Shown: positions 50,510 through 62,022 of the stretch, in pieces
Layout of the letters: each line of letters opens with the position of its first letter
How positions within the stretch are numbered: position 1 is the stretch's first letter
Source of the DNA: Microstegium vimineum
Lineage: Eukaryota > Streptophyta > Magnoliopsida > Poales > Poaceae
DNA length: 64,000 nt
Assembly (NCBI GenBank): GCA_022036555.1
Contig: CM039131.1
Coordinates: 37,671,920 to 37,735,919 of the forward strand
Reading direction: 5' to 3'
Translations under genes and position numbers: made by a program
Notes under the pieces: model-generated
The model's input: only the letters and a program-made list of their open reading frames with translations
Database searches by the model: none
What the model was told of the DNA's origin: nothing

Positions 50510-51599
50510 GCTCGTTCGGTTGTTCTGGAATGAGCCCGGGAAGCGTTCCACCTGACGAAGTTTATACAAAATTAACTAAGCAATCCAGCCGGAAATCTTC
50601 CAGAGTCGTATTCCGTTGCAACCGAACGTGGCCATGTGTGAGCAATTCCATGCATGATCAGTTCTATCGATGGACAATTTTGTTGCTGATTTTTTTATTA
50701 GCCCCCTTTTTAATCAGACATTGTATATAACATCTCTTCTGAGATGAACGGAAGGTGGAACAATAATTTGCGACCTCTTTTTTTTATCTTATTGTTAGGT
50801 TACTGAAGAAACATTGAGTAGCATGCCAAATTAATGCATGAGTGCTTGTTTGAAATTTATATTTTGTTTTCCCTATAACGCACAACACAAAATAACGTGA
50901 GCGTGTCAACGTTATTGTTTTGTAGATGGATTTTAATTGTTGTTAGCTCCAGAGATGTGAGCTAGCTAGCTTTTGAGCTATTGGATGACAGCACCTTCTG
51001 AATTGTCAATCTCAACAGGTGATGGTACATAGTGTGAGAACCGAAGATCTAGACGGTATTTATTGGGTTTGAAGATTTTCAGGTGTGAGTAGAAGATTGA
51101 TGATTGCACGGTTCTTTTTGTTGTTGTTGTTGTTGTTGTTGTTTACCCTTATGTTGACATATATACAACCATCAGTCATGACCCATGAGACAAAGATCGC
51201 ATGTGTCCCATGTACAATGCTAGGTACAGTCCATGTAAAGTTATTAACTTATTATAGGAGATAATTTGTAAAGGTCCTTAACTGAGCAGAAATGGTTATT
51301 CTATTTTTTTATTCTTACTTTAGTAATAGTAGCTGACAATAACTTTAATGGCACAGGTGGAAATATGCTGTCACGAGCGCTCAGCGACCTTGTCAAGCAA
51401 AAAATAAAAAAACTTTCCTGAGCAGCAGGCGATTACCGGTAGAATACACAGCAGATACCACCAGCAGGGATACACTCAACGAATAACTAAAATCGTTCTA
51501 GTTATGGTTAACGAATAACTAGAATTGAAGAGAGGAAAGTTTCAAATTTTAGTGCAATTCATCCAGAAGTAAAGTGGTACATTCAAAATGGTTACTTAG
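50510..51599. other. Downstream of the DUF593 gene
   Basis: Holds the possible last exon (50799-50834) and a TTG microsatellite at 51118-51141. Nothing else coding is visible. Confidence 0.45.
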
Positions 51600-51752
51600 G
51601 GTCTGTTTGGAACGTGAGAATTTCACAGAAATCATACATGAATTTCAAAAGAATTAGTTCATTTTATTTGAAAAAAGCAGAAATATTCAATTCATTTTCA
51701 CAGAAAAAAACATAGAAAAAGAGAAAAAAAATCTCGTCTTCCAAACAGGGCC
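51600..51752. mobile_element. Tourist-like MITE, 153 bp
   Basis: Starts GGGTCTGTTTGGAACG and ends CTTCCAAACAGGGCC, flanked by TTA on both sides (51597-51599, 51753-51755). Non-coding. Confidence 0.85.
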
Positions 51753-52003
51753 TTATTAAAAACGATATAGACGATGACACTACCTTTAACACTCCGAAAT
51801 ATCATTCCAACAATGGCAACAGCCGCTTCCAAATGCGGCAAATCCTAGCGAGCTTTGTGTGCAATCTTGTTTCCACGTGGAAAAAAAATGGACCACTGTT
51901 TAGCCCGTTTAAATGGTGTACCACTATGACGAAGGACTCACTATATACTGATTTATCTAACCAGAACTTGCAATACCCTGTTTGAGTAAACAATGTAACA
52001 ATA

Positions 52004-52261
52004 CTCGCTCCATCCTGGAAAGAATCAAATTCCTAGAATTCATGTAACTTAATTTTTTTTAACTTTAACTAAATTTATAGAAAAATATAACAACATCTAT
52101 GATTTAAAATGAGCATCATGTGAAAATATGTTCTATGATAAATCTAATGATATTAGTTTGATACCATAAATTTTATTTTATTTTTCTATAAATGTGGTCA
52201 AAATTTAAAAAGTTTGACTTAGGACAACTCCAGAAATCTATTCCTTCAGAGACAGAGCGAG
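52004..52261. mobile_element. Stowaway-like MITE, 258 bp
   Basis: Starts CTCGCTCCATCCTGGAAAGA and ends with the imperfect complement finishing GAGACAGAGCGAG, flanked by TA. Inside, AAAGTTTGACTTAGGACAA is the usual Stowaway subterminal text. Confidence 0.85.
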
Positions 52262-52828
52262 TAAGTTATTAGATTAAATAATCATGTACTATAAGAGAAA
52301 TAAATTCTAGACAAAAACAAACTAGAAACCTATTACCAAGAATATGATGAAACGGTTTTAGCTCCACACACTCCATTCGATAAAAAAGATGAGGTTGTCA
52401 GAGCACCTAGAAATGTGCTCCATAAACTCTAGATTTTCGTGGAGTTGTTCTATGGTGTAATTTGTGGAGCAGTCCTAAAAACGCACATAATAAAAAAGTA
52501 ATAGGGTAACTATTTCATCATAATTTTATAGATGATAGAAAAGGAAAAAAAATTCAGTTGCAAGTTGTACTTGTCGTGGCCTCATCAAGTTACTCATGAT
52601 TTTTTAGACAAGCCTATATCTAGGTACATAGCAAGAGTTATGTATCCACAAAACAAAGGCACCTCATTTGTGGAACTTAGGCCCCAAAGGCCGTTGCATC
52701 CATGTCATTGTTTAGGTGCCTCCTGAATTTGGTGTCAATAGACAATCTTGTTGCTGAATTAATTTATGAATTAACTCTCATTGTAACCAGGAGACACTGT
52801 TCATGTTGCAATATCAAGATGTCATATA
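52262..52828. other. Intergenic
   Basis: AT-rich. 52680-52735 is similar to 50415-50470 (both contain GTTGCATCCATGTCA then TTAGGTGC). No gene is visible. Confidence 0.45.
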
Positions 52829-52833
52829 CACTT

Positions 52834-55800
52834 TGTTGGATATGTGTCGAATATGTGTACAGTTTTGGTTACGTTGGACTTGAGTTGTATTAGGGGCTAG
52901 GATAGAGTTAGAGTCGAACTCTGTATCCTAGGGGGGGGCCATAAATATGAGGCAACCCCTGTAGTAACCAAGAGACGACTTGGCGGCTGGTTAGGGTGGC
53001 GGCGAGGCCGCGGGATCGCCCGGATGCCGGTGTAGCTGCTGTTTATTATGGGGAGGAGCGCCCGTAGTCATTGCCCCGAGGATTAGGCACATCGCCGAAC
53101 CTCATTAAAAAACATCGTGCCTCGGTGTCGTTCTCGTTTGCGTATCTTCTTCTATGGTGGTTATGCTTCCGCGTTCATCGGTTAGTAGATCCGTTTGGGT
53201 CTGGAATTAACCGAGCACTCTAACAAGTGGTATCGGAGCCAGATTTATAGAAGAAGATCGTGGGAGATGCGATGGATATGTTCTACACCGTGCAAGGCTC
53301 GCACGGGTGTGTCCGGAGAAGGACATGGCGCAAGGTGGAGCATGACGGCGATCGATGACTCGATCGATGGAGTTGGAAATTTCGAGCGGGTGGCTCGAAC
53401 CGTCCAATGGGCTGCAATCAACAGGGATCCGTCCAGACGTGGAGATCGGGTTGATAGCGGCTGGTGGCTGCTGTTCGATAGGGGTTGGTCAGACGTGACA
53501 ACCAGATTCGACGGTGCAGCCGGAAGACATCGTGGATGAAGACGGCGGCTTCGACTCGCGGTCAGATCGACGATGGTAGATCTTGATCGGGGTTATCGTT
53601 ACACGATGGAACTGTAATGATGGTGACGAAAGTCACAGTGGACATGGTGACGTAGTGGAGCTGGTTGATATTATATGTTACAACTTGGTGTGGATGGCAG
53701 AAAGAGCAGCAGCGTGCCACGTCTTGTGCTGTCCGAAGAGCATGTTGGAAAGCGTGGGCCCTGTGCACGGCAACACGGGCGCGTGTGGTGAGGTGCAACT
53801 AATGATCAGACGCACGGAAACAGTCCGGAGACAGCAATTTGAGGATTTGCGTGCACTTGGATGGACGGTGTATTTTGTTTCCATATGCGGTTGGAATATC
53901 CTTGTTTATAATTGCTAAAGTGGATTCAGTTCCGTGAAGGAGTTGGTCACCTGGTCGGTTAGGACAAGGACATGTATGACACGGAAACCAAGTTGGACAT
54001 GGAATACAACAAGGAAAAGGAAACTAACAGCAGGAGTTCGAGTTAGTTTGAAGACTCCATGTTGCTCAGGTTTTTTTGCTCCATATAAACCGAGAGTCTA
54101 CGGGAGTTTGCAGATCAAAAAGCAATCTTGAGCTGTTTGTGACCGGTATCTGCGACGGTTGAAGACGAACAACAGGCGGCGCTCAAGCGGGTTGATTTCG
54201 TCGTGTGCGAGCGGCGGGATAATCGACGAGGCTTGCAAGCGGCGTGGCTGTGCACAGGCGGTGTACGGCGGCGGCGGCGACATACGGCGGATCACAGCAC
54301 GTGCAGGAGGCGTGTGCTGCGGTGTGTGTGTGCTGTAGCAAGGAAAAAGCGCGTGGGTGACGTGCTTGGTGCGCGTGGAGCGATCACGCGGACGTACATA
54401 AGGTACGTGTTTTTCGGCGATCTGTGGCAATAGGCAGATGACGTCGATGTCGTCCAAGTTTAAGGTGGCGAGGTTCGATGACACTGGGAACTTCGGGCTG
54501 TGGCAGACGAGAGTGAAGGATCTGTTGGCTCAACAGAGTATCTCGAAGCTGCTCAGCGGGATTAAGCCGGAGAAGGTAGATGATGATAAGTGGGAGAAGA
54601 TGCAGGCGCAGGCATGCACGACTATCAGGTTTAGTCTCTCTGATCAGATCATGTACCATGTCATGGAGGAAAATTCACCAAAGAAAATTTGGGAGAAGTT
54701 GGCCAGTCAGTTCATGTCCAAGACGGTGAGCTGTATCTGAAGCAGAAATTGTTTGGCTTGAAGATGCAGGAGGGGTCAGATCTTGCAGAGCACATCAATG
54801 TCTTCAATCAATTAGTTGCTGATCTTGTGAAAGTTGAGGTGAAGATTGATGATGAAGACAGGGCTATTATTCTTCTGTGTTCGTTGCCGAGGTCTTATGA
54901 GCACTTGGTTACTACACTGACGTATGGGAAGGAGGACATCAAGATGGAGGATATTGTTGCCGCGTTGCTTGCTCATGATCAACGGAGGAAGAACAATGCA
55001 ACGGAAGATTTTTCTGGTGATGCTTACCTAGTCAGAGGTGATCGAAGAGTGGAAGATAAGAGAGGCAACAAGAAGAAGGGCCCGCGGTGCTATAAGTGTG
55101 GCGATTTTGAACATGTGAAGAGGAACTGTCCAGAACTGAAGAAGGATGGAGGATCTGTAAGTGTTGCGATTGCCAATAAGAAAGATGACTCGGATAGCGA
55201 TGGTGAACTTCTCACGGTGTCAAGTGAAGAGTCTTGTGAAGCGTGGTTGTTAGATTCTGCTAGCTCGTTTCATGCAACATCAAAGAAGGAGTTATTCTCG
55301 TCATACACTGAGAAAGAAAGTGGTTTTGCTTACTTACGAGATGGTTCAGGCTATCTTGCTGAAGGAGTAGGCGACATCAAGTTCAAGTTGTGTGATGGTG
55401 AAGATATGCTGCTTAAAGGTGTGAAGCATGTGTCGGGGCTTACGAGGAATTTAATTTCGCTTGGTTTATTGCATGAAGAAGGCTGGTTGTATCAGGCGGT
55501 TCCTGATAAGAAGACCTTGAGAGTCATGCATGGAGACAAGACGATCATGATTGGTGAGAAGTCAAGTGTGTACCAGTACAAGCTGAAAGGGAGCGTTGTT
55601 GAAGGTGAAGTCATGGATGGCAATGCAAATATGGCGGTGTTCTATCCTGGTGGTGATGCGGTTATGCGATCAGCCTCATCAAGCCGTTCGAAGTGAGCGG
55701 CGGACGGAGACGACTCAAGTCCGGGTACACGGAGGTTCGCGCGTGACGACTTCAAGATGGCGTGCATATTCGTCAAGGTGAAGTTTGTTGGATATGTGTC

Positions 55801-56174
55801 GAATATGTGTACAGTTTTGGTTACGTTGGACTTGAGTTGTATTAGGGGCTAGGATAGAGTTAGAGTCGAACTCTGTATCCTAGGGGGCCATAAATATGAG
55901 GCAACCCCTGTAGTAACCAAGAGACGACTTGACGGCTGGTTAGGGTGGCGGCGAGGCCGTGGGATCGCCCGGATGCCGGTGTAGTTGCTGTTTATTATGG
56001 GGAGGAGCGTCCGTAGTCATTGCCCCGAGGATTAGGCACATCGCCGAACCTCGTTAAAAAACATCGTGCCTCGGTGTCGTTCTCGTTTGCATATCTTTTT
56101 CTATGGTGGTTATGTTTCCGCGTTCATCGGTTAGTAGATCCGTTTGGGTCTGGAATTAACCGAGCACTCTAACA
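52834..56174 (+). mobile_element. Ty1/copia-type retrotransposon, gag-only, with both LTRs
   Basis: The LTRs are 52834-53225 (392 bp) and 55786-56174 (389 bp), TGTTGGATATG...CTCTAACA, flanked by CACTT at 52829-52833 and 56175-56179. A primer site TGGTATCGGAGCC at 53228-53240 resembles the initiator-Met tRNA complement with one change. A purine-rich AAGGTGAAG precedes the right LTR. The LTRs differ by about eight transitions and a G-run length. Only gag and the start of protease are present; integrase, reverse transcriptase and RNase H are missing, so the element depends on others. The leader between primer site and gag is about 1.2 kb, long for copia, and of unknown origin. Confidence 0.93.
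54438..55696 (+). CDS. Copia gag with zinc knuckle and partial protease; one frameshift
   Basis: Begins MTSMSSKFKVARFDDTGNFG, followed by the copia gag (UBN2-type) pattern: LLAQQSISKLLSG, WEKMQAQACTTIRFSLSD, IWEKLASQFMSKT, LYLKQKLFGLKM, DEDRAIILLCSLPRSYEHLV. The zinc knuckle is CYKCGDFEHVKRNCP (C-x2-C-x4-H-x4-C). The protease start is AWLLDSASSFHAT, with DSA in the active-site position. The chain then continues as LKGVKHVSGLTRNLISLGLL, normal for copia protease regions, and stops at 55696 before integrase. A single base is missing near 54732 (SKTVS / LYLK), so the reading frame changes there. Gag forms the particle and packages RNA; this copy could be mobilised only in trans. Confidence 0.88.
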
Positions 56175-56311
56175 CACTTTCCATCCCCAAAAGAATAATG
56201 CTTTAGCTATGAATCTGGGTACAGGGAGAGCTAGTATCTATGAAATGGTTATTCCACATTTATTTTCGTACATCTGATTTGCCTTTACAAAGTACAGTAC
56301 ACAAATATGTA

Positions 56312-56540
56312 CTTAATCCGTTCCAAATTATAGTTCGTTTGGCCTTTTCAACTCTAAGTTTAACCACTCGTCTTATTTAAGTTTTTGTGCAAAATATCAT
56401 TTCTTTTGGTATGACTTACTTATTTTAGTCTATATGAATGACTTAAATTTGACTATGTTTGTATAAATTTTTTGAATAAGATGAGTGGTCAAAGTTGAGA
56501 TCAAAAAAATCAAACGAATTATAAATTGAAACGGAGGAAG
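56312..56540. mobile_element. Stowaway-like MITE, 229 bp
   Basis: Starts CTTAATCCGTTCCAAATTAT and ends ATAAATTGAAACGGAGGAAG, flanked by TA on both sides. It lies between the copia element and the GST 3' end. Confidence 0.85.
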
Positions 56541-56643
56541 TAGCACATTATGGTAGAAATACAGGGGCCATCAGTTCCTTACAAACTGCATGCAAATTAT
56601 TACAGACCGTAGGAAAATTAAGACAAACGATAGCATGATGCAT

Positions 56644-56645
<2 letters not shown>

Positions 56646-56698
<53 letters not shown>
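56646..56698. repeat. (AT)n microsatellite in the GST 3' region
   Basis: About 50 bp of uninterrupted AT, starting 14 bases downstream of the GST stop codon (minus strand), so it probably lies in the 3' untranslated region. Confidence 0.9.
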
Positions 56699-56700
<2 letters not shown>

Positions 56701-56711
56701 GTTATTATATA

Positions 56712-59700
56712 TTAGAACTTGGGGAACTGGGAGATGACCCTCTGGACGGCTGGCCTGGACAACAAGTCGTGAACCCATGCCTTGACCCTTGGGTAGGAAT
56801 CGAACACCGATGCAGACGGCGTGGCCATAAAGTGGACCGTGTACGGGAGATGGCTGAGGTCAGCCAGGCTGACAAAGTCCCCTGCCAGGTACTTGTTCTT
56901 GGACAGCCGTGCCTCGTACACGTCCAACACCTTCGTCATCTTCTCCATGGAATCATCGATGAGCTTCTGGTCAGGAGTTCCTCCCTTCATAGGCACAAGA
57001 ATGAGCTGGTAGATGATGGGGGCGATGGCAGGGTCATACTGGTGTGCTTCAACGTCTAGCCACACATCGACGAGCGCTGTCTCTTCCAGGTTGCCCTCCC
57101 CCAGCAGGTTCACCTCGGCAGTCTTGTATTTGCGAAGCACGTGCCTGGAGATGGCCCGCGATTCTGGTTGAGAATAGAGGCATATATTCAATTATTTACA
57201 TGTATACATGTGCTCATCTATGTCACATGAATCTTATGAAACTATACACCAATATCCTTATCACTGCTACTAAAAATTATATAACAACGTTATCTACCCG
57301 GCTACATTCGCTTCACCCCGATGGAAGACTCCCTTGACGATTCTTGTTTTTTTTTCAAATTACACAAGTACAGCGCACACTTAACCTAATGAACACCCAC
57401 GTATCCAAATTGTATCATGTGAGTATGTGCAAAGATTATACCAACGCATTTCCTTAAGATTAACCAAATACTAGTGACCATCCCACAAGTGGCCCTAGCT
57501 CTATATGCCAACATAAAGGCCTACTCCACACCCCGGTTTGCCATCATCGAAACACAACAAGACAATGCACGCCGCTGGTCTGTCATAGTGGACAGAACGT
57601 CAGCATGCGTGTCCATCCACGGCTGCTGCTTGGTCAAGGTGATTATTTTTTGCTATTGCTACGCACGGGTATCATTATATTCTAGTATATCTTATAATGT
57701 TAAATTGCATTAGAGATTCTATCTCGACATGCAAACAGTCACCTTAGCTGTCCGGCCACTATCAGATACGATTACAATCTACTATGCACAATTATATATT
57801 ATATACACGTTAGTGAGACAAATCATTCGTTAATATACATTTAATTGTCCATATTAGCATACCATATGCCATGTAGTAATATTAATTTATGACATTTTAT
57901 CTTCTTCGTATTAATAGTTATATGTAGTATGGCAATTTTCTGGAGCAAGAGGTGGAATATGCCTCTAACTGTTACTATTCATATATCCCAAATTCATATC
58001 TGCCCAACCATCATCTTAAGACTAGAACTCACCAAAAAGCATCAGTTCGCCATCCTGGATGGCTGGAAGCTGTCCAAAGGGCTGAAAGGAGAAGACCAAT
58101 AAGTTATATATATATATATTAACTACTACTCCATAGCTGGCTATAAAATAACTTATTCTATAGCCACTTTGATTTACAATAATTACTATACTCATTTACG
58201 AGATTATAGTAACTCCTTACTATGTGGTTTATGATAACATTATGGTAAATATCTTCATGTGTTATCGTAACACAACTATAGTAAATATGTATTCACTTTA
58301 TCGTAAATTAGTATACAAAATTATCATAAATGGATGTGGCGATAGAATAACTTATTTTGTAGCTGGCTACTGAATATACTCTCCATATATATATTATAAA
58401 GTCAAATTTACAAGCATTAACCAACAACTTTTTGAATTATATTTGCAGGACATAAAAAAATTCTCGAATATGGAAAAGATTTGCGTATCGTAGAAGGGTT
58501 TAGACAAACATATAACACGCTTCTATGGAGCGCAGAAGGTGGTTGACCTAACACAGCGTAGTTAGACCGTCTTACGAGAAGACATCTTGTTTTGGTATTA
58601 CATAAAAGGAAACAACCAATATCGGTGCAACGATGCGAGCTAGGAGGTGTCCTTGTGCTTTCGCAGCTGCCTGGACAAGCCCTTTCTAACGGCTGGCAAG
58701 AGCGTGTCGAACGCTTCGGCGTTGGAAGCAGTCAGGTTGCCATAAAAAAGCTCAGCAAAAGCCTCTAGCTCCGACGTGGATGGCGTTGATGGTCCCTTGG
58801 TATAGCTCATACACTGCATGATCAATACCTCACCTCGCTTAGAAGTTGGTCCACGATCAGATGGGTATCTACTGGTAGTGAACTGGGAGGGCCAGCATCC
58901 ACCGTGAGGTTGATAGTCCGAAACCTAGTGGGAAGTTGTGCTTCATGTGTGTTTTCGGCGAGTCCACTACCCACTGAAAAAGGTGTTGGGTGGTGTCTGC
59001 AACTCACAGGAGAGTCCTCATCCTACAGCTGTGACCCGCCACTACCGGGGCCTCATCCTATAGTTTGGGTGGAACCGAAGGCCACAAGATGATCCGACTA
59101 CCGACGAGAAAGGTTGCAACTCTTCTAACATTGGGTCCTCCATGATGTCACAATCATGTGTAGTGTCCGGGTACGTCATCATCAACGTGTTGGGATCGAC
59201 GATGCCCATCCCGATGGTCAACTCAATGTGCCCTGCCTGAGCGCCAACAACGATCAAGATGAAGCCCAGTGTCGTCTAGGCGGCAGCTGCTGACCACCTG
59301 TGACTGTCGGTGGTGCCACAATGGTGTCGTCTCCGTTCAGCCGATGTTGATGTCTCCGACGTCGACGCCCAATGTCGCTACGCGTAGCCAAACCTAGTAC
59401 TCGTACCAGGCACAACTACAATCGATCTCGGCGTGTTTCCCTGAGTACGCGGATGGGCTCCCAAGGTACGCTCTCGGTCAGGTCGTTGTCATGGCCGGCC
59501 TTTTGTGGCACTAGATCGATGTGCCAGATGTGGAAGGAGATACATCCGTCTTTGTTTGCTATCCCACACGAGGTGTCAGAACCTATTGCATCGGAGGTAG
59601 CTTGAAGGTTGCCACCATATGCACTATGCAGAGACAACGGAAGCACGTCCCATGTAGGTTCGCCGGATAGTGGGTAAGGAGCCATTGGTTCGTCGATGCA

Positions 59701-61272
59701 GTGTGGACGGGGCATGCCCGCCGGTGCAACATCCCTACGACAGGACCTCACGCCAGCCATTGTCATCCGCAGTGGAGACGCATGTGAGCGAATACATGTC
59801 GCTCGCGATCATGGCTGCTTCTCGCTACCATGGCATGGACGGGAAGTCCGTGAATGAGTCATGGGCGAGGTCGATGATGGTTGTTGTGCTTGCACTGGCG
59901 GTCGACCCATGCCTAATTAGCAGCACAGTTGCAAGTGCCAGCAACGATGATAGAGCATGGCCTTTCTCTCCTAGGCAGTGGAGATGTCCTTGGTTCATGT
60001 GGCTCACAAAGAACCATGTTGAGGTAGGTGCTTGGGTAGACGATCTGCATCGCATCCACATTAGAGTTGTCAAGGTTATCGTTCGCCCAATGACATGTCT
60101 TGGAGCGCCCCACCGAATTTCTCCCCAGGCAAGAATGGAGCGGCGTGGGAATGGGGGGGGGGGGAGGGAGGGAGAACAACAACCTCAGTGGAGAGCGGCT
60201 CATGTTGGTCCACCGCCTAACTTGACAAGAAAGGCATCGAGGGAGTTAGCGCTCGTTGAGCTGCGGTACATGCTGGTGCCAGCTGGAGGGTGCACAGAGG
60301 AAACATATGTTGTTGCATGTCCTGAGCTTGGACCCCATGGTTCCCTGGCTTCTCGTAGCTCTAGCTCTGTGGAGAGCGAGGCCACTTCGAGAGCACCGAA
60401 CGATGGGACCATGCTGCCGAGCAGGGTAGAGAGGCAGCTGCGCCATTTGGGCATTTCGTCGAGCGCGAGGCCTGCAAGCAGCCTAGCTGACACTGGCACG
60501 AGCGTAGTCGGTCCACGAGCTTGACGACGGCTGTTGCGCTTTGTTTCGAAGGCTGAAGGGAGCAGCAACCTGTGACCCCCCCCCCCCCCCCCCCCCAAGC
60601 AAGTGCGGAAGGAGGGCAGCCATGCCATGGTGCAGTTAGAAATAGGGGGGTGTTTGTCAGGGGTGAGAAGAGAAGGAGACAGGGTTCCGAAACAGAGAGC
60701 CCATGGGGAGTAACTGGAGAGGTAGACTGGGTGGTGCGCCGCCCTAGCCGTAGGGGCCGCCGGCGGAAAGGGGGAGGAGAGGGGAGGGCGGGGCAGAGGG
60801 CGTTGCATGTTCCGCTGTGTTCATCGCAACCTCCAAACAGCTCTGGACATAAAAAAAATTACATAGATGTATTTGCATATAAAAGTGTCTCTAAAATGAT
60901 ATGTTATGGGATTATATTGTTAAAAAGAATAAGGATCAAAAATCTATTCTGATCGACTTTTGCTTTATCAAACTATACTCGATCCCTCCGTTTCATCGTT
61001 GTTTCATTGTTAACGAAGTGAGTACAGAATAATCCCTAGCTAGCTCGCAGATCATATCGATATCAACAAAACAGGGAGTCCAAAACAGGCAAGAACAGTT
61101 ATAGAGAAGCATGTAGACGTACGTTACGTTGGAGGTGTTCGGGGCTCTTGTGCTCGCCGGTGTCGAAGTCCAAGTTGACGATCTCGTACTCCATGCCGAC
61201 CTCCTCCAGGCACAGGACTACGCGCGTCACATTCGGGGATAATAGCGTCCCGAATACCTTCACCGGCGCCAT
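56712..61272 (-). CDS. GSTF: Glutathione S-transferase, phi class
   Basis: Three exons on the minus strand: 61272-61123, 58081-58033 and 57163-56712. Together they give an unbroken 216-residue protein, the usual length for phi class. Exon 1 has MAPVKVFGTLLSPNVTRVVL with Ser12 as the expected glutathione-activating residue, and CLEEVGMEYEIV. Exon 2 is just PFGQLPAIQDGELMLF, the cis-Pro loop. Exon 3 starts ESRAISRHVLRKY (glutathione contact) and holds the helical C-terminal domain, including LVDVWLDVEAHQYDP and LAGDFVSLADLSHLPY. Exon order and phases match phi GSTs in general. These enzymes conjugate glutathione to herbicides and other electrophiles in the cytosol. Intron 1 is about 3 kb because a retroelement (58463-60844) sits in it. 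A possible TATA-like CTACAAATACATT lies about 110 bases upstream. Confidence 0.95.
58463..60844 (-). mobile_element. L1-like non-autonomous retroelement with ORF1-type remnants, inside GST intron 1
   Basis: Flanked by a long target duplication: GGACATAAAAAAATT at 58448-58462 and the same with one extra A at 60845-60860. The minus-strand 3' end (low coordinates) has TTTGCGTATC/TTCTCGAAT complement text, the conserved tail of grass L1 LINEs. The 5' end near 60844 begins in a GC-rich leader. Minus frames give degraded coding pieces: LGSMVPSFGALEVASLSTEL (60350-60420), FHIWHIDLVPQKA (59505-59545), and the C-terminal ELEAFAELFYGNLTASNAEA region (58640-58825). These resemble an ORF1/gag-like grass repeat protein. 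No reverse transcriptase is present. A 20-base C run lies at 60577-60596. Confidence 0.7.
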
Positions 61273-61520
61273 GAAACCAGCTTCCCTGTGCTCCCAAGAT
61301 CAGATAGATGCACCAGCTGGTTCCTCTACGTGTATATGTATGCGATGGTAGCTTGGTGTACACACATGCCGACGAATGTATTTGTAGGGTGTGCCTGCAT
61401 CGAACTAGCTAGCTTAAACTCTTGTGGTCCAAGAAGAAAAGTAGTAGAAATTTTGTATTCTACTCCTTTTATCTCAAAATATAAATCATTCTATAACTTT
61501 CTTAATAATAAAACATATTA
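61273..61520. promoter_or_regulatory. GST upstream region
   Basis: 5' leader and core promoter of the GST gene on the minus strand; the TATA-like TACAAATACA is near 61378-61388. Half of a Stowaway-type end (CTCCTTTTATCTCAAAATAT) lies near 61464. Confidence 0.4.
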
Positions 61521-61827
61521 GGGGAAATTTGGTAGGGCTTTTGCCCCAGACTCACAAAACTATTTTTCAGCTTCTCCAGCCAAACAGTTTCATAAAAAAC
61601 AACTTCTCCTAAAAGCTGTTTTCGAGCTCCTCTCCCAGCATAGGAACCGAAGTGAAGTTGAAAATATTAGCTTCTCCTATCTTTCTTTCTGCTTTCTTCC
61701 GTAAAAGCTGTTTTACCAAACTTTTTTTTGAAAAGAGCTTTAGCTATACAAGTGAAGTTACTTTATGGAATTAATTAAAACTAAAAAATTGATTCACTAG
61801 TGAAGATGAGTTGTACGAAAAATGCCC
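61521..61827. mobile_element. Tourist/PIF-like MITE, inverted relative of the 27405 element
   Basis: The right end read backwards is GGGCATTTTTCGTACAACTC, close to GGGCATGTTTGGTACAACTC at 27405. The interior shares AGCTTCACC- and AAGTGAAGTT-type words. The flanks are TTA and TAG, so the target duplication is imperfect. Confidence 0.55.
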
Positions 61828-61840
61828 TAGGTTTGACTAA

Positions 61841-62022
61841 AGCCCTGTTTGGATTGGAGGGACTAGTGACTAGTGACTACTAATTAGTCCCAATTTTACC
61901 AAACACTAGGACTACTAGAGGGACTAATAGTGACTACTACATAGTAGTCTCAAAGGGGTTGCTATTTGGGACTACTACATAGAAGTCACTAGTCACTAGT
62001 TCCTCCAATTCAAACAGGGTCT
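61841..62022. mobile_element. Tourist-like MITE, 182 bp
   Basis: Starts AGCCCTGTTTGGATTGGAGG and ends CCTCCAATTCAAACAGGGTC, flanked by TAA at 61838-61840 and 62023-62025. Inside are repeated GACTAGTGACTAGTGAC and GTCACTAGTCACTAG words in inverted orientation. Confidence 0.9.

Noticed and set aside
59670..60524. 284-codon plus-strand open frame in GST intron 1
   Set aside because: Antisense to the retroelement, whose recognisable pieces are on the minus strand; no domain.
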